Shown here: in pieces, positions 35,906 to 46,505 of the stretch | Numbering within the stretch: position 1 is the first letter of the stretch | Layout: the number at the start of each line of letters is the position of its first letter | Source of the DNA: Microvirga sp. | GTDB taxonomy: Bacteria > Pseudomonadota > Alphaproteobacteria > Rhizobiales > Beijerinckiaceae | Length of the DNA: 64,000 nucleotides | Direction of reading: 5' to 3' | Assembly (NCBI GenBank): GCA_031181145.1 | Contig: JAPSLB010000013.1 | Location: 1 to 64,000 of the forward strand | Made by a program: the position numbers and the translations under genes | Notes under the pieces: model-generated | The model's input: only the letters and a program-made list of their open reading frames with translations | What the model was told of the DNA's origin: nothing | Databases searched by the model: none

Positions 35906-36250
35906 GGGACGGTCTCCTCGCCTCGCAGGCGGCTGGAGGGAACCAAGCCGTCTTGAGCAGGCCGAGTATACCACGGAGTAGCCTGCTTGAGGGAGACGAC
36001 CTGAGCTTGGTCCGCAGGGCAGCCGGCCACCCTGTCAGGGTGGTGGCTTGGCAGAGGCGCCTCGATCTCCTGCCGCTCGACCAACCGGCTTTGACTCGAC
36101 CCCGCGCCCCACAATCGCTCTGGGGCGATGACGGCATCTGTTTTCTCCAGAACCTCCTGCCCACCAGCGTCCTGCCATGCCCGGCTCAGAATTTGGGGCT
36201 GCCGAGCAGGGCTGGTTTCCACTGTCCCGCGACGGGAAGCGCACAGCGGA
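35906..36250. other. Intergenic gap with no supported gene
   Basis: The 345 bases between the cyclase start and the nitronate monooxygenase stop contain only short overlapping frames on both strands. None has a ribosome-binding site or a recognisable domain. The cyclase promoter must lie here. Confidence 0.5.
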
Positions 36251-37339
36251 TCATCGGCCAATCGCAGACGTGAGCCGGGACAGATGGGCAAGGGCTTCTG
36301 CTCCAAGCTGCCGGGTCAGATCGCCAGCGGGGATACTTCGACCGAGAGCCGCAGCCTGCCCTGACCACAAGGGGGAAAAATCGCCCGATCCGGCCGCTTC
36401 CGCTCTGGCCCGCAGGGGAGCCACCGCTCCAGCCGCAAGCGGAAACTCCGGTGCAAGGTCCGACATAGGGCCGACCTCGCGAACGATGCGGTTGACGATC
36501 CCACGGGCGGGCCGACCGGTGAAGACGTTCGTGAGAACCGTACCGTTGTCCTTCGCAGCCTTGAGGGCCTCGCGATGAAGGGCATTGGCCTTGGCCTCAG
36601 GGCAGAAGAGATAGGCTGTTCCGATCTGCACCGCAGAGGCTCCAAGCGCGAACGCTGCGACGATGCCCCGAGCATCGGCGATACCGCCCGCGGCGATCAC
36701 CGGCACCTTCACGGCATCGACAACTTGGGGCACCAACGCCATCGTGCCTGCCTGGGAGCTGATGTCCTGGGCCAGGAACATGCCGCGATGCCCACCGGCC
36801 TCATAGCCCTGAGCAATGATGGCATCGCACCCATGATCTTCCAGCCACCGTGCTTCATCCACTGTTGTCGCCGAGGAGATGATCTTCGCGCCGGTCGCCC
36901 TGACCCGCTCCAGCAGATCGCGCTCAGGGAGCCCGAAATGGAAGCTGACGACCTCGGGTCCAAATTCCTCCACGAGGTCGCAGATGGTGCTGTTGAAAGG
37001 GGCGCGGGTGGCAGTAGGTACGGGCTCTTGGGGATCAAGTCCGAGTTCGGCGTAGTAGCTCTCCAACCGCCGCTTCCAAGCAGCCTCGCGAGGCGCATCA
37101 GCCTGCGGCGGCTGGTGACAGAAGAAGTTGAGGTTGATGGGCCGCTGGGTCCTCTGGCGAATGATCCCGACCTCGGCCCGCATCTGCTCCGGATTGAGCA
37201 TCGCACAGGGCAGAGAGCCCAACCCTCCCGCCTCGGAGACGGCAATCGCCATCTCGGACCCGACCGAGCCTGCCATGGGAGCCTGGATGATCGGCAACTC
37301 GATTCCGAAGAGGTCCTGAATACGACGATCCTGCCACAT
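36251..37339 (-). CDS. Nitronate monooxygenase (2-nitropropane dioxygenase family)
   Basis: A 362-residue FMN-dependent TIM-barrel enzyme. It has the N-terminal PIIQAPMAGSVGS, the GYEAGGHRG loop with the His typical of class I enzymes, the phosphate-binding VIAAGGIADARGI and LGASAVQIGTAYL segments, and NRIVREVG near the C-terminus. It oxidises propionate-3-nitronate or other alkyl nitronates to the aldehyde or keto acid plus nitrite or nitrate, protecting against nitro toxins. ATG 37339 starts directly at the conserved N-terminus. It stands alone, with no neighbouring nitro-metabolism genes. Confidence 0.88.
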   Translation of the reverse strand: MWQDRRIQDLFGIELPIIQAPMAGSVGSEMAIAVSEAGGLGSLPCAMLNPEQMRAEVGIIRQRTQRPINLNFFCHQPPQADAPREAAWKRRLESYYAELGLDPQEPVPTATRAPFNSTICDLVEEFGPEVVSFHFGLPERDLLERVRATGAKIISSATTVDEARWLEDHGCDAIIAQGYEAGGHRGMFLAQDISSQAGTMALVPQVVDAVKVPVIAAGGIADARGIVAAFALGASAVQIGTAYLFCPEAKANALHREALKAAKDNGTVLTNVFTGRPARGIVNRIVREVGPMSDLAPEFPLAAGAVAPLRARAEAAGSGDFSPLWSGQAAALGRSIPAGDLTRQLGAEALAHLSRLTSAIGR

Positions 37340-37880
37340 GATTTGCTCCTCTGCGGTTCAGATTGTTCCCGCCCTTATAGTCCCTTCTCCGCAGGTCCGG
37401 GAGATTGCCAGGCGCGTATTCTGCCAGCTTAGGGTATTTCGCTCAGATCGAAAGTATAAGTGCCCGCCAGACGTGCTGAAGCATCCTTGGGCTCCTCCAC
37501 CTCGGTGTATCCTCCGGAACATGCGTAACCGCATGCGTCGTGCAACCCGCAAGGAGCAGGAGCCCTGTGACGGGCTCACTCCATTGTGGGGAGGGCAAGC
37601 CAACCTTCGGAAGGGCAGCAGGAACACCATGGAGCGAGTTCACCTCGTTCTGCGGGAGAGGGCTGACCCATGGCCGAGACATTCCGCCGTGACGCATATC
37701 GGGCCGGGGATAGCCATGATGTCCATATGGGACACTGGAGCCGCCAAGGCGCACCATGGTTCTTCGGCTGACTCGCCGCACCGGACACCTTGGACTGGCT
37801 CAACGGACGTTGAGTTGCGAAGGAGGTAATCCGCAAGGACGCGACACGGGTTGGTCCGAATTGGCTAACGTAAGAGAGAC
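37340..37880. other. 541-base gap without a confident gene
   Basis: No convincing gene is seen. On the minus strand around 37443-37600 one frame contains a lipobox-like LLLLAGCTTHAV and another contains AGTYTFDLSEIP ending at a stop. A decayed small lipoprotein is possible, but there is no start codon with a charged N-terminus. The promoter of the small gene at 37881 lies at its right end. Confidence 0.4.
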
Positions 37881-38135
37881 ATGCCCAACTATGATCTTTA
37901 CGTTTGCACCAAACATCGCCGATTGAAATATCCAAGGCGCTTGAACCTTCCAAGCGTCGAAGCCGCACATCGGGTTGCACTGGTGCTGGCCCAGATATTT
38001 CTCGAGGGCAGATCATCTTGGGACGAGTTATCAATCAAGGCTTATGACGATTTCACGATCGAGGCTGTGAATGAGGCCGGTCAGATGGTTCTTATCGTTC
38101 CAAGAAGGTGGTGTGGACCCACCTTGTCCGGCTGA
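37881..38135 (+). CDS. Small hypothetical protein, DUF6894-like
   Basis: An 84-residue protein without signal peptide or membrane segment. The layout (short N-terminal strand, a helix around SVEAAHRVALVLAQIFL, then WDELSIKAYDDFTIEAVNEAG and a closing MVLIVP strand) resembles the small DUF6894-type proteins abundant in Methylobacteriaceae. They end in a similar strand after a D-E-x-G turn. This is a pattern-level match only. Base composition is noticeably more AT-rich than the core genes. ATG 37881 has a purine-rich AAGAGAG upstream. Confidence 0.55.
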   Translation: MPNYDLYVCTKHRRLKYPRRLNLPSVEAAHRVALVLAQIFLEGRSSWDELSIKAYDDFTIEAVNEAGQMVLIVPRRWCGPTLSG

Positions 38136-38316
38136 GAGGCACCACAAGTGCCTCATGCGACGGCTGGAAGAAGGGGAAAATGAGAAGATTGCGGCAGAAA
38201 CAGAAAAATGGACGCACGCGGTAGTTTTTAACAACCCTTATTGTTTTGTGATCCGTTGCAGGAAACATATCTGAGTTGGATTGCGTTTGGTCTTTGAATA
38301 TCGAAAAGGCCATACA

Positions 38317-38736
38317 ATGCGTTTAATCTTATCTGCTGCTGTTGCAGCTCTTGTCGCGCTCCCGATTGCGGCTCATTCTCAGACCGCTAATCAGAATGCC
38401 GGTGCAGGAGCAGGTCTTGCTACTGGCGCCGTAACAGGCGCAATCGTCGGCGGGCCGGTCGGTGCGGTTGTTGGCGGAGCTGTCGGTGCTATCGCCGGTG
38501 GCGCTCTCGCTGCTCCTCAGGCGGCTCAGGTCCAGCAGTATGTCGTAACTCAGGGCACCCCGTCAGTGCGCGTTCAAGAGCAGGTCGTTGTTGGTCAGCC
38601 CTTGCCGCGTCAGGTCGAGCTTTATGCGGTTCCGTCCAATGTCGGTGTGCAGACTCAGTACCGCTACTCAGTCGTGAATGACCGTACCGTGCTTGTCGAT
38701 CCTCACACCCGCCAAGTCATTCAAGTCATTGAGTAG
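38317..38736 (+). CDS. DUF1236-like secreted protein with glycine-zipper segment
   Basis: A 139-residue exported protein. The signal peptide (LSAAVAALVALPIAAHSQ) is followed by a Gly/Ala-rich stretch (about 25-65; GAVTGAIVGGPVGAVVGGAV) that could form a glycine-zipper membrane segment. A DUF1236-type C-terminal domain follows (VELYAVPSNVG, YRYSVVNDRTVLVDPHTRQVIQVI). DUF1236 proteins are common, poorly understood envelope proteins in Hyphomicrobiales. ATG 38317 is chosen over an upstream TTG because it gives a proper signal peptide. A terminator follows at 38759. Confidence 0.82.
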   Translation: MRLILSAAVAALVALPIAAHSQTANQNAGAGAGLATGAVTGAIVGGPVGAVVGGAVGAIAGGALAAPQAAQVQQYVVTQGTPSVRVQEQVVVGQPLPRQVELYAVPSNVGVQTQYRYSVVNDRTVLVDPHTRQVIQVIE

Positions 38737-38758
38737 GTAGACGATCTTAGGTTTCGAG

Positions 38759-38785
38759 AAGGGCGGTCACAGTGGCCGCCTTTTT
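38759..38785 (+). terminator. Intrinsic terminator after the DUF1236-like gene
   Basis: GGCGGTCA (38762-38769) pairs with TGGCCGCC (38773-38780) around a three-base loop with one wobble, immediately followed by five T residues. Confidence 0.8.
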
Positions 38786-39009
38786 CATGTTATGGACAGC
38801 AGGGTTATGAGGCTGGCAGCCAGTAATCAGGCTTTCAAGCGTTCGATCAATCGTCGTTCCCGACAGCCGCTCGACCACTTTGGCAGCGCATCGAATCGCG
38901 AACGATGAATGGAGGCTAAACGGTCTATTCGGTTTCGCTTCAATGAACCTGAGGCAATCTCGTGAGCAATGGGGGCTCGCTGTGAGACGACCCCGTTGGG
39001 AGGGTTCTT

Positions 39010-39426
39010 ATGAGCATTGGATTAAGGAAGATCATCCTTGCTTCTGCTGGCGCATTGGCGCTTACCAGTGCCGTCCAGGCGTCGGAGATCAACATCACGA
39101 TTCGCACCGACGCATATAGTCAGCCTCAGCGCATCGCCGACTACGATGGTGACATGTTCGTGCGTCGCGAATATAGGCGCAGTGATCGTTGGTATGAGGA
39201 TCGTGACCCTGATCGCTACTATGGGCGGCCTGTTCCTGAATGGCGTAGCGATCGGCCTCACCGCGGCGGGTATCGCGGCATCCCGGTTGTGGAGCGGCAT
39301 GAATGGCATGGACCTATCTTTGCTGGGCCACGCTGGGGCTATCGGGATAGCTGCCGGATCATAATCAAGGAGCGTGTGAATCGTTGGGGTGAGATGGTGC
39401 AGGTGCGACGGAAAGTTTGCCGCTGA
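39010..39426 (+). CDS. Hypothetical secreted basic protein
   Basis: A 138-residue protein with a signal peptide (IILASAGALALTSAVQAS) and a mature part rich in Arg, Asp, Tyr and Trp (REYRRSDRWYEDRDPDRYYG). It ends in a Cys-containing strand pair (DSCRIIIKERVNRWGEMVQ and RKVC), so one disulfide is likely. No family is recognised with certainty. The ribosome-binding site GGGAGGG before ATG 39010 is strong. It shares the exported, small-protein character of its left neighbour, but a terminator lies between them. Confidence 0.7.
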   Translation: MSIGLRKIILASAGALALTSAVQASEINITIRTDAYSQPQRIADYDGDMFVRREYRRSDRWYEDRDPDRYYGRPVPEWRSDRPHRGGYRGIPVVERHEWHGPIFAGPRWGYRDSCRIIIKERVNRWGEMVQVRRKVCR

Positions 39427-40191
<765 letters not shown>

Positions 40192-40371
40192 GGTCCGGCA
40201 CAAAGTCCAAGCGGGCCGAGTATTAGGCCTCCTCGCTTCGATCTGTCAATCGGCGAGGGGACGGATCGGCGTCGTCTTTTGGGGGAGAAGGGCCGCTTTT
40301 GAGGGGCTTGCGGGTTGTTCAGCCCCGCTTGGAAGGTTACATGAGCAGCGCCCGATCCCGACAGGTTTCCC

Positions 40372-40671
40372 ATGAGCTCTCTGATTTCCGTCATCCAACT
40401 GGCCCTGCAGCTCTATACCTATTTGATCATCGCCTCGGCGATCTTGAGTTGGCTCGTTGCTTTCAATGTGGTCAATACCCGCAATGACGTGGTCCGCACC
40501 ATCTGGAACTTCCTGGATGCCGTGACGGAGCCGGCCTTGAGGCCGATCCGCAGAATTCTGCCGAATTTGGGCGGGGTCGATATTTCTCCCGTGCTCCTGA
40601 TTCTTCTGATCATCTTCATCCAGAACATCCTGGATCGGCTGAAATACCAGGTTCCGGGCTGGGCGCTCTAA
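40372..40671 (+). CDS. YggT-family membrane protein
   Basis: A 99-residue inner-membrane protein with two hydrophobic segments ([18 protein letters not shown] and [14 protein letters not shown]) flanking the family core [28 protein letters not shown]. YggT proteins are linked to membrane and osmotic homeostasis and typically lie beside yggU/DUF167, as here. It forms a probable operon with the DUF167 gene 12 bases downstream and folD. Confidence 0.9.
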   Translation: MSSLISVIQLALQLYTYLIIASAILSWLVAFNVVNTRNDVVRTIWNFLDAVTEPALRPIRRILPNLGGVDISPVLLILLIIFIQNILDRLKYQVPGWAL

Positions 40672-40683
40672 CGGGTGCTCCCA

Positions 40684-40998
40684 ATGCCCTGGCGGATACG
40701 TCCCGACGGTCTTGAGATCCGCGTGCGCGTGACCCCGAGGGGTGGGCGCGACGCCATCGACGGAGTGGAGATGCTCTCCGACGGCAAGCCGGTGCTGAAG
40801 GTCCGGGTGAGGGCGGCGCCGGAGGACGGGGCCGCCAATGAGGGCGTGCGGCGCCTGGTCGCCAAGGCGTTGAGGTCGCCCCCATCCAAAGTCAACCTCG
40901 AGGCAGGCGCGACAGCCCGTCTGAAGACATTTCTGATCGCCGGCGAGGGCGAGGTCCTTGCCAGAGACATCGCCGCTTTGACAGGATATAACCCATGA
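40684..40998 (+). CDS. DUF167 (YggU-family) protein
   Basis: A 104-residue soluble protein of the DUF167 family: [15 protein letters not shown] near the start, then [26 protein letters not shown] and a strand around [16 protein letters not shown]. The fold is a small alpha/beta domain of uncertain role. ATG 40684 begins just before the conserved part. Its stop overlaps the folD start by four bases. Confidence 0.88.
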   Translation: MPWRIRPDGLEIRVRVTPRGGRDAIDGVEMLSDGKPVLKVRVRAAPEDGAANEGVRRLVAKALRSPPSKVNLEAGATARLKTFLIAGEGEVLARDIAALTGYNP

Positions 40999-41897
40999 GC
41001 GCCACGATCATCGACGGAAAAGCCTATGCGCAGGGCCTGCGGGCCCGCATCGCGAATGCGGTCGGTGACCTCGCGAGGCAGGGCGTGACGCCGGGGCTGG
41101 CCGTCGTGATCGTGGGCGAGGACCCGGCGAGCCAGCTCTACGTGAAGAACAAGGCCCGTCAGACCGTGGAAGTGGGCATGCGCTCCTTCGAGCATGTTCT
41201 GCCCGCCTCCACCACCGAGGCGGAACTCCTCGCTCTGGTGGCCCGACTCAACGCGGATCCCGCCGTAGACGGCATTCTCGTCCAGTTGCCGCTTCCGAAG
41301 CAGATCGACGCGCAGAAGGTGATCGAGGCCATCGACCCGGCTAAGGACGTGGACGGTTTCCATCCCATCAATGCCGGCAAGCTCATGACCGGCGTGCCGG
41401 GCCTCGTCTCCTGCACTCCGCTCGGCTGTCTGCTGCTCATTCAATCGGTGCGTCGCGATCTGGCCGGCCTGAATGCCGTGGTGGTAGGACGCTCCAACAT
41501 CGTCGGCAAGCCCATGGCGCAACTGCTGATCGCCCAGAGCTGCACGGTGACGGTGGCCCATTCGAAGACCCGCGACCTGCCCCAGGTCTGCCGCGAGGCC
41601 GATATTCTGGTGGCCGCCGTCGGGCGGCCCGAGATGGTGCGGGACGACTGGGTGAAGCCCGGCGCCATCGTGATCGACGTCGGTATCAACCGCGTGCCGA
41701 ACCCGGCTGCCGGCGAGGGCAAGACCAGGGTGGTCGGCGACGTGGCCTACGCAGGGGCGGCCCAGGTCGCTTCCGCTATCACCCCGGTCCCGGGCGGCGT
41801 GGGCCCCATGACCATCGCCTGCCTGTTGCGCAACACTCTCGAGGCCGCGTGCCTGCGCCGCGGAATTGCGATGCCGCAGGTGGATTTCGCCGCGTAG
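40995..41897 (+). CDS. folD: Bifunctional methylenetetrahydrofolate dehydrogenase / methenyltetrahydrofolate cyclohydrolase
   Basis: A 300-residue FolD. It interconverts 5,10-methylene-, 5,10-methenyl- and 10-formyl-tetrahydrofolate with NADP, feeding purine and formyl-Met synthesis. The catalytic Lys is in YVKNKAR, the substrate region is [15 protein letters not shown], and [10 protein letters not shown] and the cofactor site [14 protein letters not shown] are intact, as is the closing [11 protein letters not shown] motif. It is coupled to the DUF167 gene by a four-base overlap. Confidence 0.96.
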   Translation: MSATIIDGKAYAQGLRARIANAVGDLARQGVTPGLAVVIVGEDPASQLYVKNKARQTVEVGMRSFEHVLPASTTEAELLALVARLNADPAVDGILVQLPLPKQIDAQKVIEAIDPAKDVDGFHPINAGKLMTGVPGLVSCTPLGCLLLIQSVRRDLAGLNAVVVGRSNIVGKPMAQLLIAQSCTVTVAHSKTRDLPQVCREADILVAAVGRPEMVRDDWVKPGAIVIDVGINRVPNPAAGEGKTRVVGDVAYAGAAQVASAITPVPGGVGPMTIACLLRNTLEAACLRRGIAMPQVDFAA

Positions 41898-41947
41898 GGT
41901 CTCGGAACGTGCGGGGAGGCTGGTCCGGCTTTTCAGGCGATGGGCCG

Positions 41948-42623
41948 TCAGTTCTCGGCAAAGCAGTAGAACAGGCCCGCTCCGCCGGTGCTCCTTAAAG
42001 CATCCTGACTGCATCCGCCCCGTGTGGGGTGCGAGGCGTTCCAGGATTTCGCCGGCGGCTCCTCGTTGAGGCCCATGCGGTCGTGGTGTCCGACCATTGC
42101 GGCGCCGTCCGTGCCGCTCTTCGTCCAGTTGCCGCAGGTTCGATCCTCGGCCCCTGAGAAGGCGCTCCCGTCCGGCTGAGACCCGGTCAGGATGTCGTGC
42201 TCGTTCGGTGTGTCGCCTCGCCCCTTCACCATCGCACCTGCTTCGGTCAGGGCAGTTTGCTTGTTGAGGTTGTTGTCGGGGCCGTGCAGTTCCGCCACGT
42301 CTCTGGCGATCACGACGCCCTTGGCGTTCTGCCAGGGGCCGCGACCGATCCTGTCACGGGCGTTGACCGCCGCGGCACCGTCGGCGGCCTGAGTGGAGAG
42401 ATAGGCGCGCCACGTCCTTCCGCGGATACCGGCGGCCTCCGCGAGGGACTGACAGTGCCGGTCCGCTCCTTCGAGCCCGCCGAGATCGGCGCCCTTGCCG
42501 GATCCGACACTGGTGACGAAGAAGGTGGTGTCGGGAGAGGCGCCGGTGCCCTGCGCATAGGCGCTCAAGGGGGGGCGCGGCCAGAAGACCCAGGACAGGC
42601 CATAAGCTCTTCATCCTGCTCAT
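41948..42623 (-). pseudogene. Secreted lectin-like protein, frame broken by a seven-G run in the signal peptide
   Basis: The gene begins at ATG 42623 after a perfect AGGAGG box and encodes a signal peptide (MSRMKSLWPVLGLLAAPP). At G7 (42569-42575 on the plus strand) the frame shifts. The mature protein (SAYAQGTGASPDTTFFVTSV onward, about 205 residues, including GRTWRAYLSTQA, DRIGRGPWQNAKG and STGGAGLFYCFAEN) continues to a stop at 41948 in the next frame. With six G residues the signal peptide would join it exactly. The mature part resembles alphaproteobacterial proteins annotated as lectins with conserved Cys and Trp. The break may be a sequencing error, a mutation or phase variation; TTG 42568 could start only an unexported form. 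Confidence 0.75.
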
Positions 42624-42746
42624 TCGTTCCTCCTGTCATATCTCAGCAGACGCGGGACGCTGCTGCCGTGAGGAAGGATTTTCGTCCTTCCTGCGGCGTT
42701 TTGAGGGCGGCGGGCGAATGGCGGGATCCCAAAGTCGTGAACGGGC

Positions 42747-43631
42747 CTAGGGCTTGCGCAGGTGCTCCGCCAGCAGCCGGGCGGAGGGTGGCAGGTCCTT
42801 GAGGGAGCGGATGCAGAGGGTCAGGTCGCGGGCGGCCCAGGAATCGTCCAGGGGAACACTGCTGATCGCCATGGTGCGGGTGGCGGGCTGGGCCGTGGTT
42901 TCGGGCACGATGCCGAGACCGACGCCGGCCTCCACCATGCGGCATACGGCGTCGAAACTCCGGAGCTGCACCCTCAGGCGCAGGGGCTTGCCGATGCGGC
43001 TCGCCTTGCTCGAGAGGAAACGCTGAAGGGCGCTTGCCCTGTCGAGGCCCACGAAATCGTGCTCCAGCACCTCGGCGAAGGCGATGCTGCGACGGGGGGC
43101 GAGGGGGTGCCCCTCCGGGACCACGAGCACGAAGCGGTCGCTGCGGAAGGGATAGGTCTCGAGCTGGCCCGTCTCCACCGTGCCCGCCACGATGCCGATA
43201 TCGCCCACGCCTTCGGCGATCAGCCCCACGATCTCATCGCTCAGTCGCTCCTCCAGGTCGATGGAGACCTGTGGGTGCTTTGCCAGGAACGCGCCCAGGG
43301 CCTCGGGCAGGAACTCGGTCAGCGCGTTGGTGTTGGAGAGAATCCGGATCTGGCCGGCCAGGCCTCCCGTATAGCTGCCGAGATCCTCCTTCAGCTTCTC
43401 GGCCTGGGCCAGGAGCGTGCGGGCGTGCTGGAGGAGGGTTCTTCCGGCTGGGGTCGGGGTGACGCCGGCGCGAGTGCGCAGAAGGAGAGGGGCTCCCAGG
43501 GACTTCTCCATGTTGCGGATGCGGGTGCTGGCGGCCGCAAGGGCCAGGTGGGCCCGCTCGGCCCCATGGGTAATGCTGCCTGCCTCGACCACGTGGCGGA
43601 AGAGGCTCAAATCGGTGAGATCGAATTGCAT
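42747..43631 (-). CDS. LysR-family transcriptional regulator
   Basis: A 294-residue LTTR. The N-terminal winged HTH (about 1-65) reads LSLFRHVVEAGSITHGAERAHLALAAASTRIRNME (in part), and a linker helix is rich in Leu/Ala. A periplasmic-binding-like effector domain (about 90-290) has LSDEIVGLIAEGVGDIGIVAG and VVPEGHPLA. LTTRs usually act on a divergently transcribed neighbour; here that neighbour is sdhC, with a 200-base intergenic region. Control of sdh by it is possible but unproven. Effector unknown. Confidence 0.9.
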   Translation of the reverse strand: MQFDLTDLSLFRHVVEAGSITHGAERAHLALAAASTRIRNMEKSLGAPLLLRTRAGVTPTPAGRTLLQHARTLLAQAEKLKEDLGSYTGGLAGQIRILSNTNALTEFLPEALGAFLAKHPQVSIDLEERLSDEIVGLIAEGVGDIGIVAGTVETGQLETYPFRSDRFVLVVPEGHPLAPRRSIAFAEVLEHDFVGLDRASALQRFLSSKASRIGKPLRLRVQLRSFDAVCRMVEAGVGLGIVPETTAQPATRTMAISSVPLDDSWAARDLTLCIRSLKDLPPSARLLAEHLRKP

Positions 43632-43831
43632 AGGTTTCCTTCGTCATTCGCGAAGGGAGATAAGAATAATTAAAAATTGCGCGTTAAGCGAGCCCGAGGC
43701 ATTCTTCGCCACTGACGAAGTGTGCCTCTTGTGACCATCTTGGGCGGAAGGCGCATTGCGGTGTTCCCGCGCTTCCGATACGAACCATTCCAAACTACGG
43801 GCGATAGTGTCGCCGATCAGGAGTGAAAGCT

Positions 43832-44227
43832 ATGGCTGAGGCGAAAGTGGCCCCGCGGCCCTTGTCCCCACATCTTCAGATTTACCGGTGGAGCTGGACG
43901 ATGGCGATGTCCGTCGCTCACCGTATCACGGGCCTTGCGCTTTATGGGGGCATTGCGCTCTTCGGGATTTGGCTGGTGGCGCTGGCATCCGGACCATCGG
44001 CGTTTGACGCCGTGCAGTGGTTCTTCGGGTCGCCCCTCGGATACCTGATTCTGTTCGGCTATACCTGGATTCTCATGCACCACATGCTCGGCGGCGTTCG
44101 CCACCTGGTGTGGGATTTCGGCCACGGGATGGAAGCCGCTCAGCGCATCAACATGGCCCGTTTCACCCTCGTCGGCTCGGTCGCGCTTACCGTCGCGATC
44201 TGGGTCATCGCCTTCCTCGCGTTCTAA
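43832..44227 (+). CDS. sdhC: Succinate dehydrogenase cytochrome b556 subunit
   Basis: A 131-residue membrane anchor of complex II with three hydrophobic helices. It has the family signature RPLSPHLQIYRWSWTMAMS and SVAHRITGLAL, and the heme-ligand His in LMHHMLGGVRHL. With SdhD it anchors SdhAB and reduces quinone. ATG 43832 is chosen because AGGAG lies eight bases upstream; an in-frame GTG nine bases earlier is less likely. First gene of sdhCDAB. Confidence 0.94.
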   Translation: MAEAKVAPRPLSPHLQIYRWSWTMAMSVAHRITGLALYGGIALFGIWLVALASGPSAFDAVQWFFGSPLGYLILFGYTWILMHHMLGGVRHLVWDFGHGMEAAQRINMARFTLVGSVALTVAIWVIAFLAF

Positions 44228-44237
44228 GGAGAGAGCC

Positions 44238-44654
44238 ATGGCCGACAACAGGGCAGACACCCGCGTTTCCATGCGCACCCCGCTCGCCCGCGTGAAGGGC
44301 CTCGGCGCAGCCGGGCACGGCGTCGAGCATTGGTGGATCCATCGCGTCACGGCGGTGTCCAACATCCCGCTCATCATCTCCTTCGTGATCATCGTCGCGG
44401 CGCTCGCGGGCTCCTCCTATCAGGAGGCAATCGCGATCATCTCGCATCCGCTGGTGGCCATCATCCTCATCCTCGCCGTGATTTCGGTGACGAACCACAT
44501 GCGCCTCGGCATGCAGATCGTCATCGAAGATTACGTGCATGACAAAGGCTACAAGATCGCGGCCCTCATCGCGAACAACTTCTACGCAGTGATCGTCGCG
44601 GTGGCCTGCCTCTATGCCATCCTCAAGGTCAGCCTCGGCCGCATCCTGATTTAA
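44238..44654 (+). CDS. sdhD: Succinate dehydrogenase hydrophobic membrane anchor subunit
   Basis: A 138-residue protein with three membrane helices ([45 protein letters not shown]). It has a His-containing segment before the first helix ([13 protein letters not shown]) and the [20 protein letters not shown] stretch typical of alphaproteobacterial SdhD, including a candidate heme His. It pairs with SdhC to form the quinone site. The ribosome-binding site GGAGAGAGCC precedes ATG 44238, ten bases after sdhC. Confidence 0.93.
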   Translation: MADNRADTRVSMRTPLARVKGLGAAGHGVEHWWIHRVTAVSNIPLIISFVIIVAALAGSSYQEAIAIISHPLVAIILILAVISVTNHMRLGMQIVIEDYVHDKGYKIAALIANNFYAVIVAVACLYAILKVSLGRILI

Positions 44655-44665
44655 GGAACTCTCTC

Positions 44666-46489
44666 ATGGCTCAAGCAACGAATGGCCCGGCCATCAACGG
44701 CAAGGCCTATGACATCATCGATCACACCTTCGACGTGGTGGTCGTGGGCGCGGGCGGTGCGGGTCTTCGCGCCACCGTCGGCTGCTCGCAGGCGGGCTTG
44801 CGCACCGCATGCATCACCAAGGTGTTTCCCACCCGCTCGCATACGGTCGCGGCGCAGGGCGGCATCTCCGCCTCGCTCGGCAACATGGGTCCGGACGACT
44901 GGCGCTGGCACATGTACGACACGGTGAAGGGGTCCGACTGGCTCGGCGACCAGGATGCCATCGAGTATCTGGTGCGCAACGCGCCCGCCGCCGTCTATGA
45001 GCTGGAGCATTGGGGCGTTCCCTTTTCCCGCACGGCGGAGGGCAAGATCTACCAGCGGCCGTTCGGCGGCATGACGACCGAATACGGCAAGGGCACTGCC
45101 CAGCGCACCTGCGCCGCCGCCGACCGCACGGGCCATGCGATCCTGCACACGCTCTATGGCCAGGCGGTGAAGAACCAGACGAACTTCTTCATCGAGTATT
45201 TCGCTCTCGACCTGATGATGGATGCGGAAGGCCGCTGCATCGGCGTCGTGGCGCTCAATCAGTCCACCGGCGAGATTCACCGTTTCCGCGCCCATATGAC
45301 GATCCTCGCCACGGGCGGGTACGGGCGCGCCTACTTCTCGGCGACCTCGGCGCACACCTGCACTGGCGACGGCAATGCCATGGTGCTGCGCGCAGGCCTG
45401 CCGCTTCAGGACATGGAATTCGTGCAGTTCCATCCCACCGGTATCTACGGCGCGGGCTGCCTCATCACCGAGGGTGCGCGCGGCGAGGGGGGCTATCTCA
45501 CGAACTCGGAAGGCGAGCGCTTCATGGAACGCTATGCGCCCTCCGCCAAGGACCTCGCCTCCCGCGACGTGGTATCCCGCTCCATGACCATGGAAATCCG
45601 CGCCGGCCGCGGCGTGGGCAAGAACAAGGACCACATCTACCTGCACCTCGACCACCTCGATCCGAAGATCCTGCACGAACGCCTGCCCGGCATTTCGGAA
45701 AGCGCGAAGATCTTCGCGGGCGTCGACGTGACGAAGGAGCCGATCCCGGTTCTGCCGACCGTACACTACAACATGGGCGGCATCCCGACGAACTATCACG
45801 GCGAGGTGCTCACCTTGAAGAACGGCAACCCCGACACGGTGGTGCCGGGTCTCATGGCCCTCGGCGAGGCGGCCTGCGTGTCCGTGCACGGCGCGAACCG
45901 CCTGGGCTCGAACTCGCTCATCGACCTCGTGGTGTTCGGCCGCGCGGCGGGTCTGCGCTGCGCCGAGATCCTGGAGCCGAATGCCCGTCACGCGGACCTG
46001 CCCAAGGGCGCCGACGAGCTGGCGCTCTCTCGCCTCGATAAGTTCCGCTATGCCAACGGCTCCACGCCGACCGCGCAACTGCGTCTCGATATGCAGAAGA
46101 CCATGCAGAACAACTGCGCGGTGTTCCGCACCGGCGAGATCCTGGAGGAGGGCAAGAAGCTCATCCACGACGTGTGGAGCGCGGCCTCCGACATCAAGGT
46201 CACGGACCGCTCGCTCATCTGGAACACCGACCTGCTCGAGACGCTCGAGTTCGACAATCTGATCGGGCAGGCGGTCGTCACCATGGAAGGCGCGGCCAAC
46301 CGCGAGGAATCGCGCGGTGCGCATGCCCGCGAGGACTTCCCCGAGCGCGACGACAAGAACTGGATGAAGCACACCCTGGCATGGCTCGATGACAACACCC
46401 ACAAGGTGACCCTCGATTACCGCCCGGTGCACACCTACACCATGTCGAACGACATCCAGTACATCGAGCCGAAGGCTCGCGTGTACTAA
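44666..46489 (+). CDS. sdhA: Succinate dehydrogenase flavoprotein subunit
   Basis: A 607-residue catalytic subunit of complex II. The FAD-binding Rossmann motif is [12 protein letters not shown], and the His for covalent FAD is in [13 protein letters not shown]. Substrate-site segments are [22 protein letters not shown] and [18 protein letters not shown], and the C-terminal RPVHTYT is also present. It oxidises succinate to fumarate on the cytoplasmic face. Length and motifs are normal. It lies 11 bases after sdhD. Confidence 0.97.
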   Translation: MAQATNGPAINGKAYDIIDHTFDVVVVGAGGAGLRATVGCSQAGLRTACITKVFPTRSHTVAAQGGISASLGNMGPDDWRWHMYDTVKGSDWLGDQDAIEYLVRNAPAAVYELEHWGVPFSRTAEGKIYQRPFGGMTTEYGKGTAQRTCAAADRTGHAILHTLYGQAVKNQTNFFIEYFALDLMMDAEGRCIGVVALNQSTGEIHRFRAHMTILATGGYGRAYFSATSAHTCTGDGNAMVLRAGLPLQDMEFVQFHPTGIYGAGCLITEGARGEGGYLTNSEGERFMERYAPSAKDLASRDVVSRSMTMEIRAGRGVGKNKDHIYLHLDHLDPKILHERLPGISESAKIFAGVDVTKEPIPVLPTVHYNMGGIPTNYHGEVLTLKNGNPDTVVPGLMALGEAACVSVHGANRLGSNSLIDLVVFGRAAGLRCAEILEPNARHADLPKGADELALSRLDKFRYANGSTPTAQLRLDMQKTMQNNCAVFRTGEILEEGKKLIHDVWSAASDIKVTDRSLIWNTDLLETLEFDNLIGQAVVTMEGAANREESRGAHAREDFPERDDKNWMKHTLAWLDDNTHKVTLDYRPVHTYTMSNDIQYIEPKARVY

Positions 46490-46505
46490 GGAAGACGGAA
46501 AAACG

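Noticed and set aside
37443-37600. Possible small lipoprotein on the minus strand (LLLLAGC lipobox)
   Set aside because: No start codon with a basic N-terminus, and the plausible downstream part is in a different frame; too weak to call.
44651-46432. 593-codon minus-strand frame opposite sdhA
   Set aside because: Shadow frame of a certain gene.
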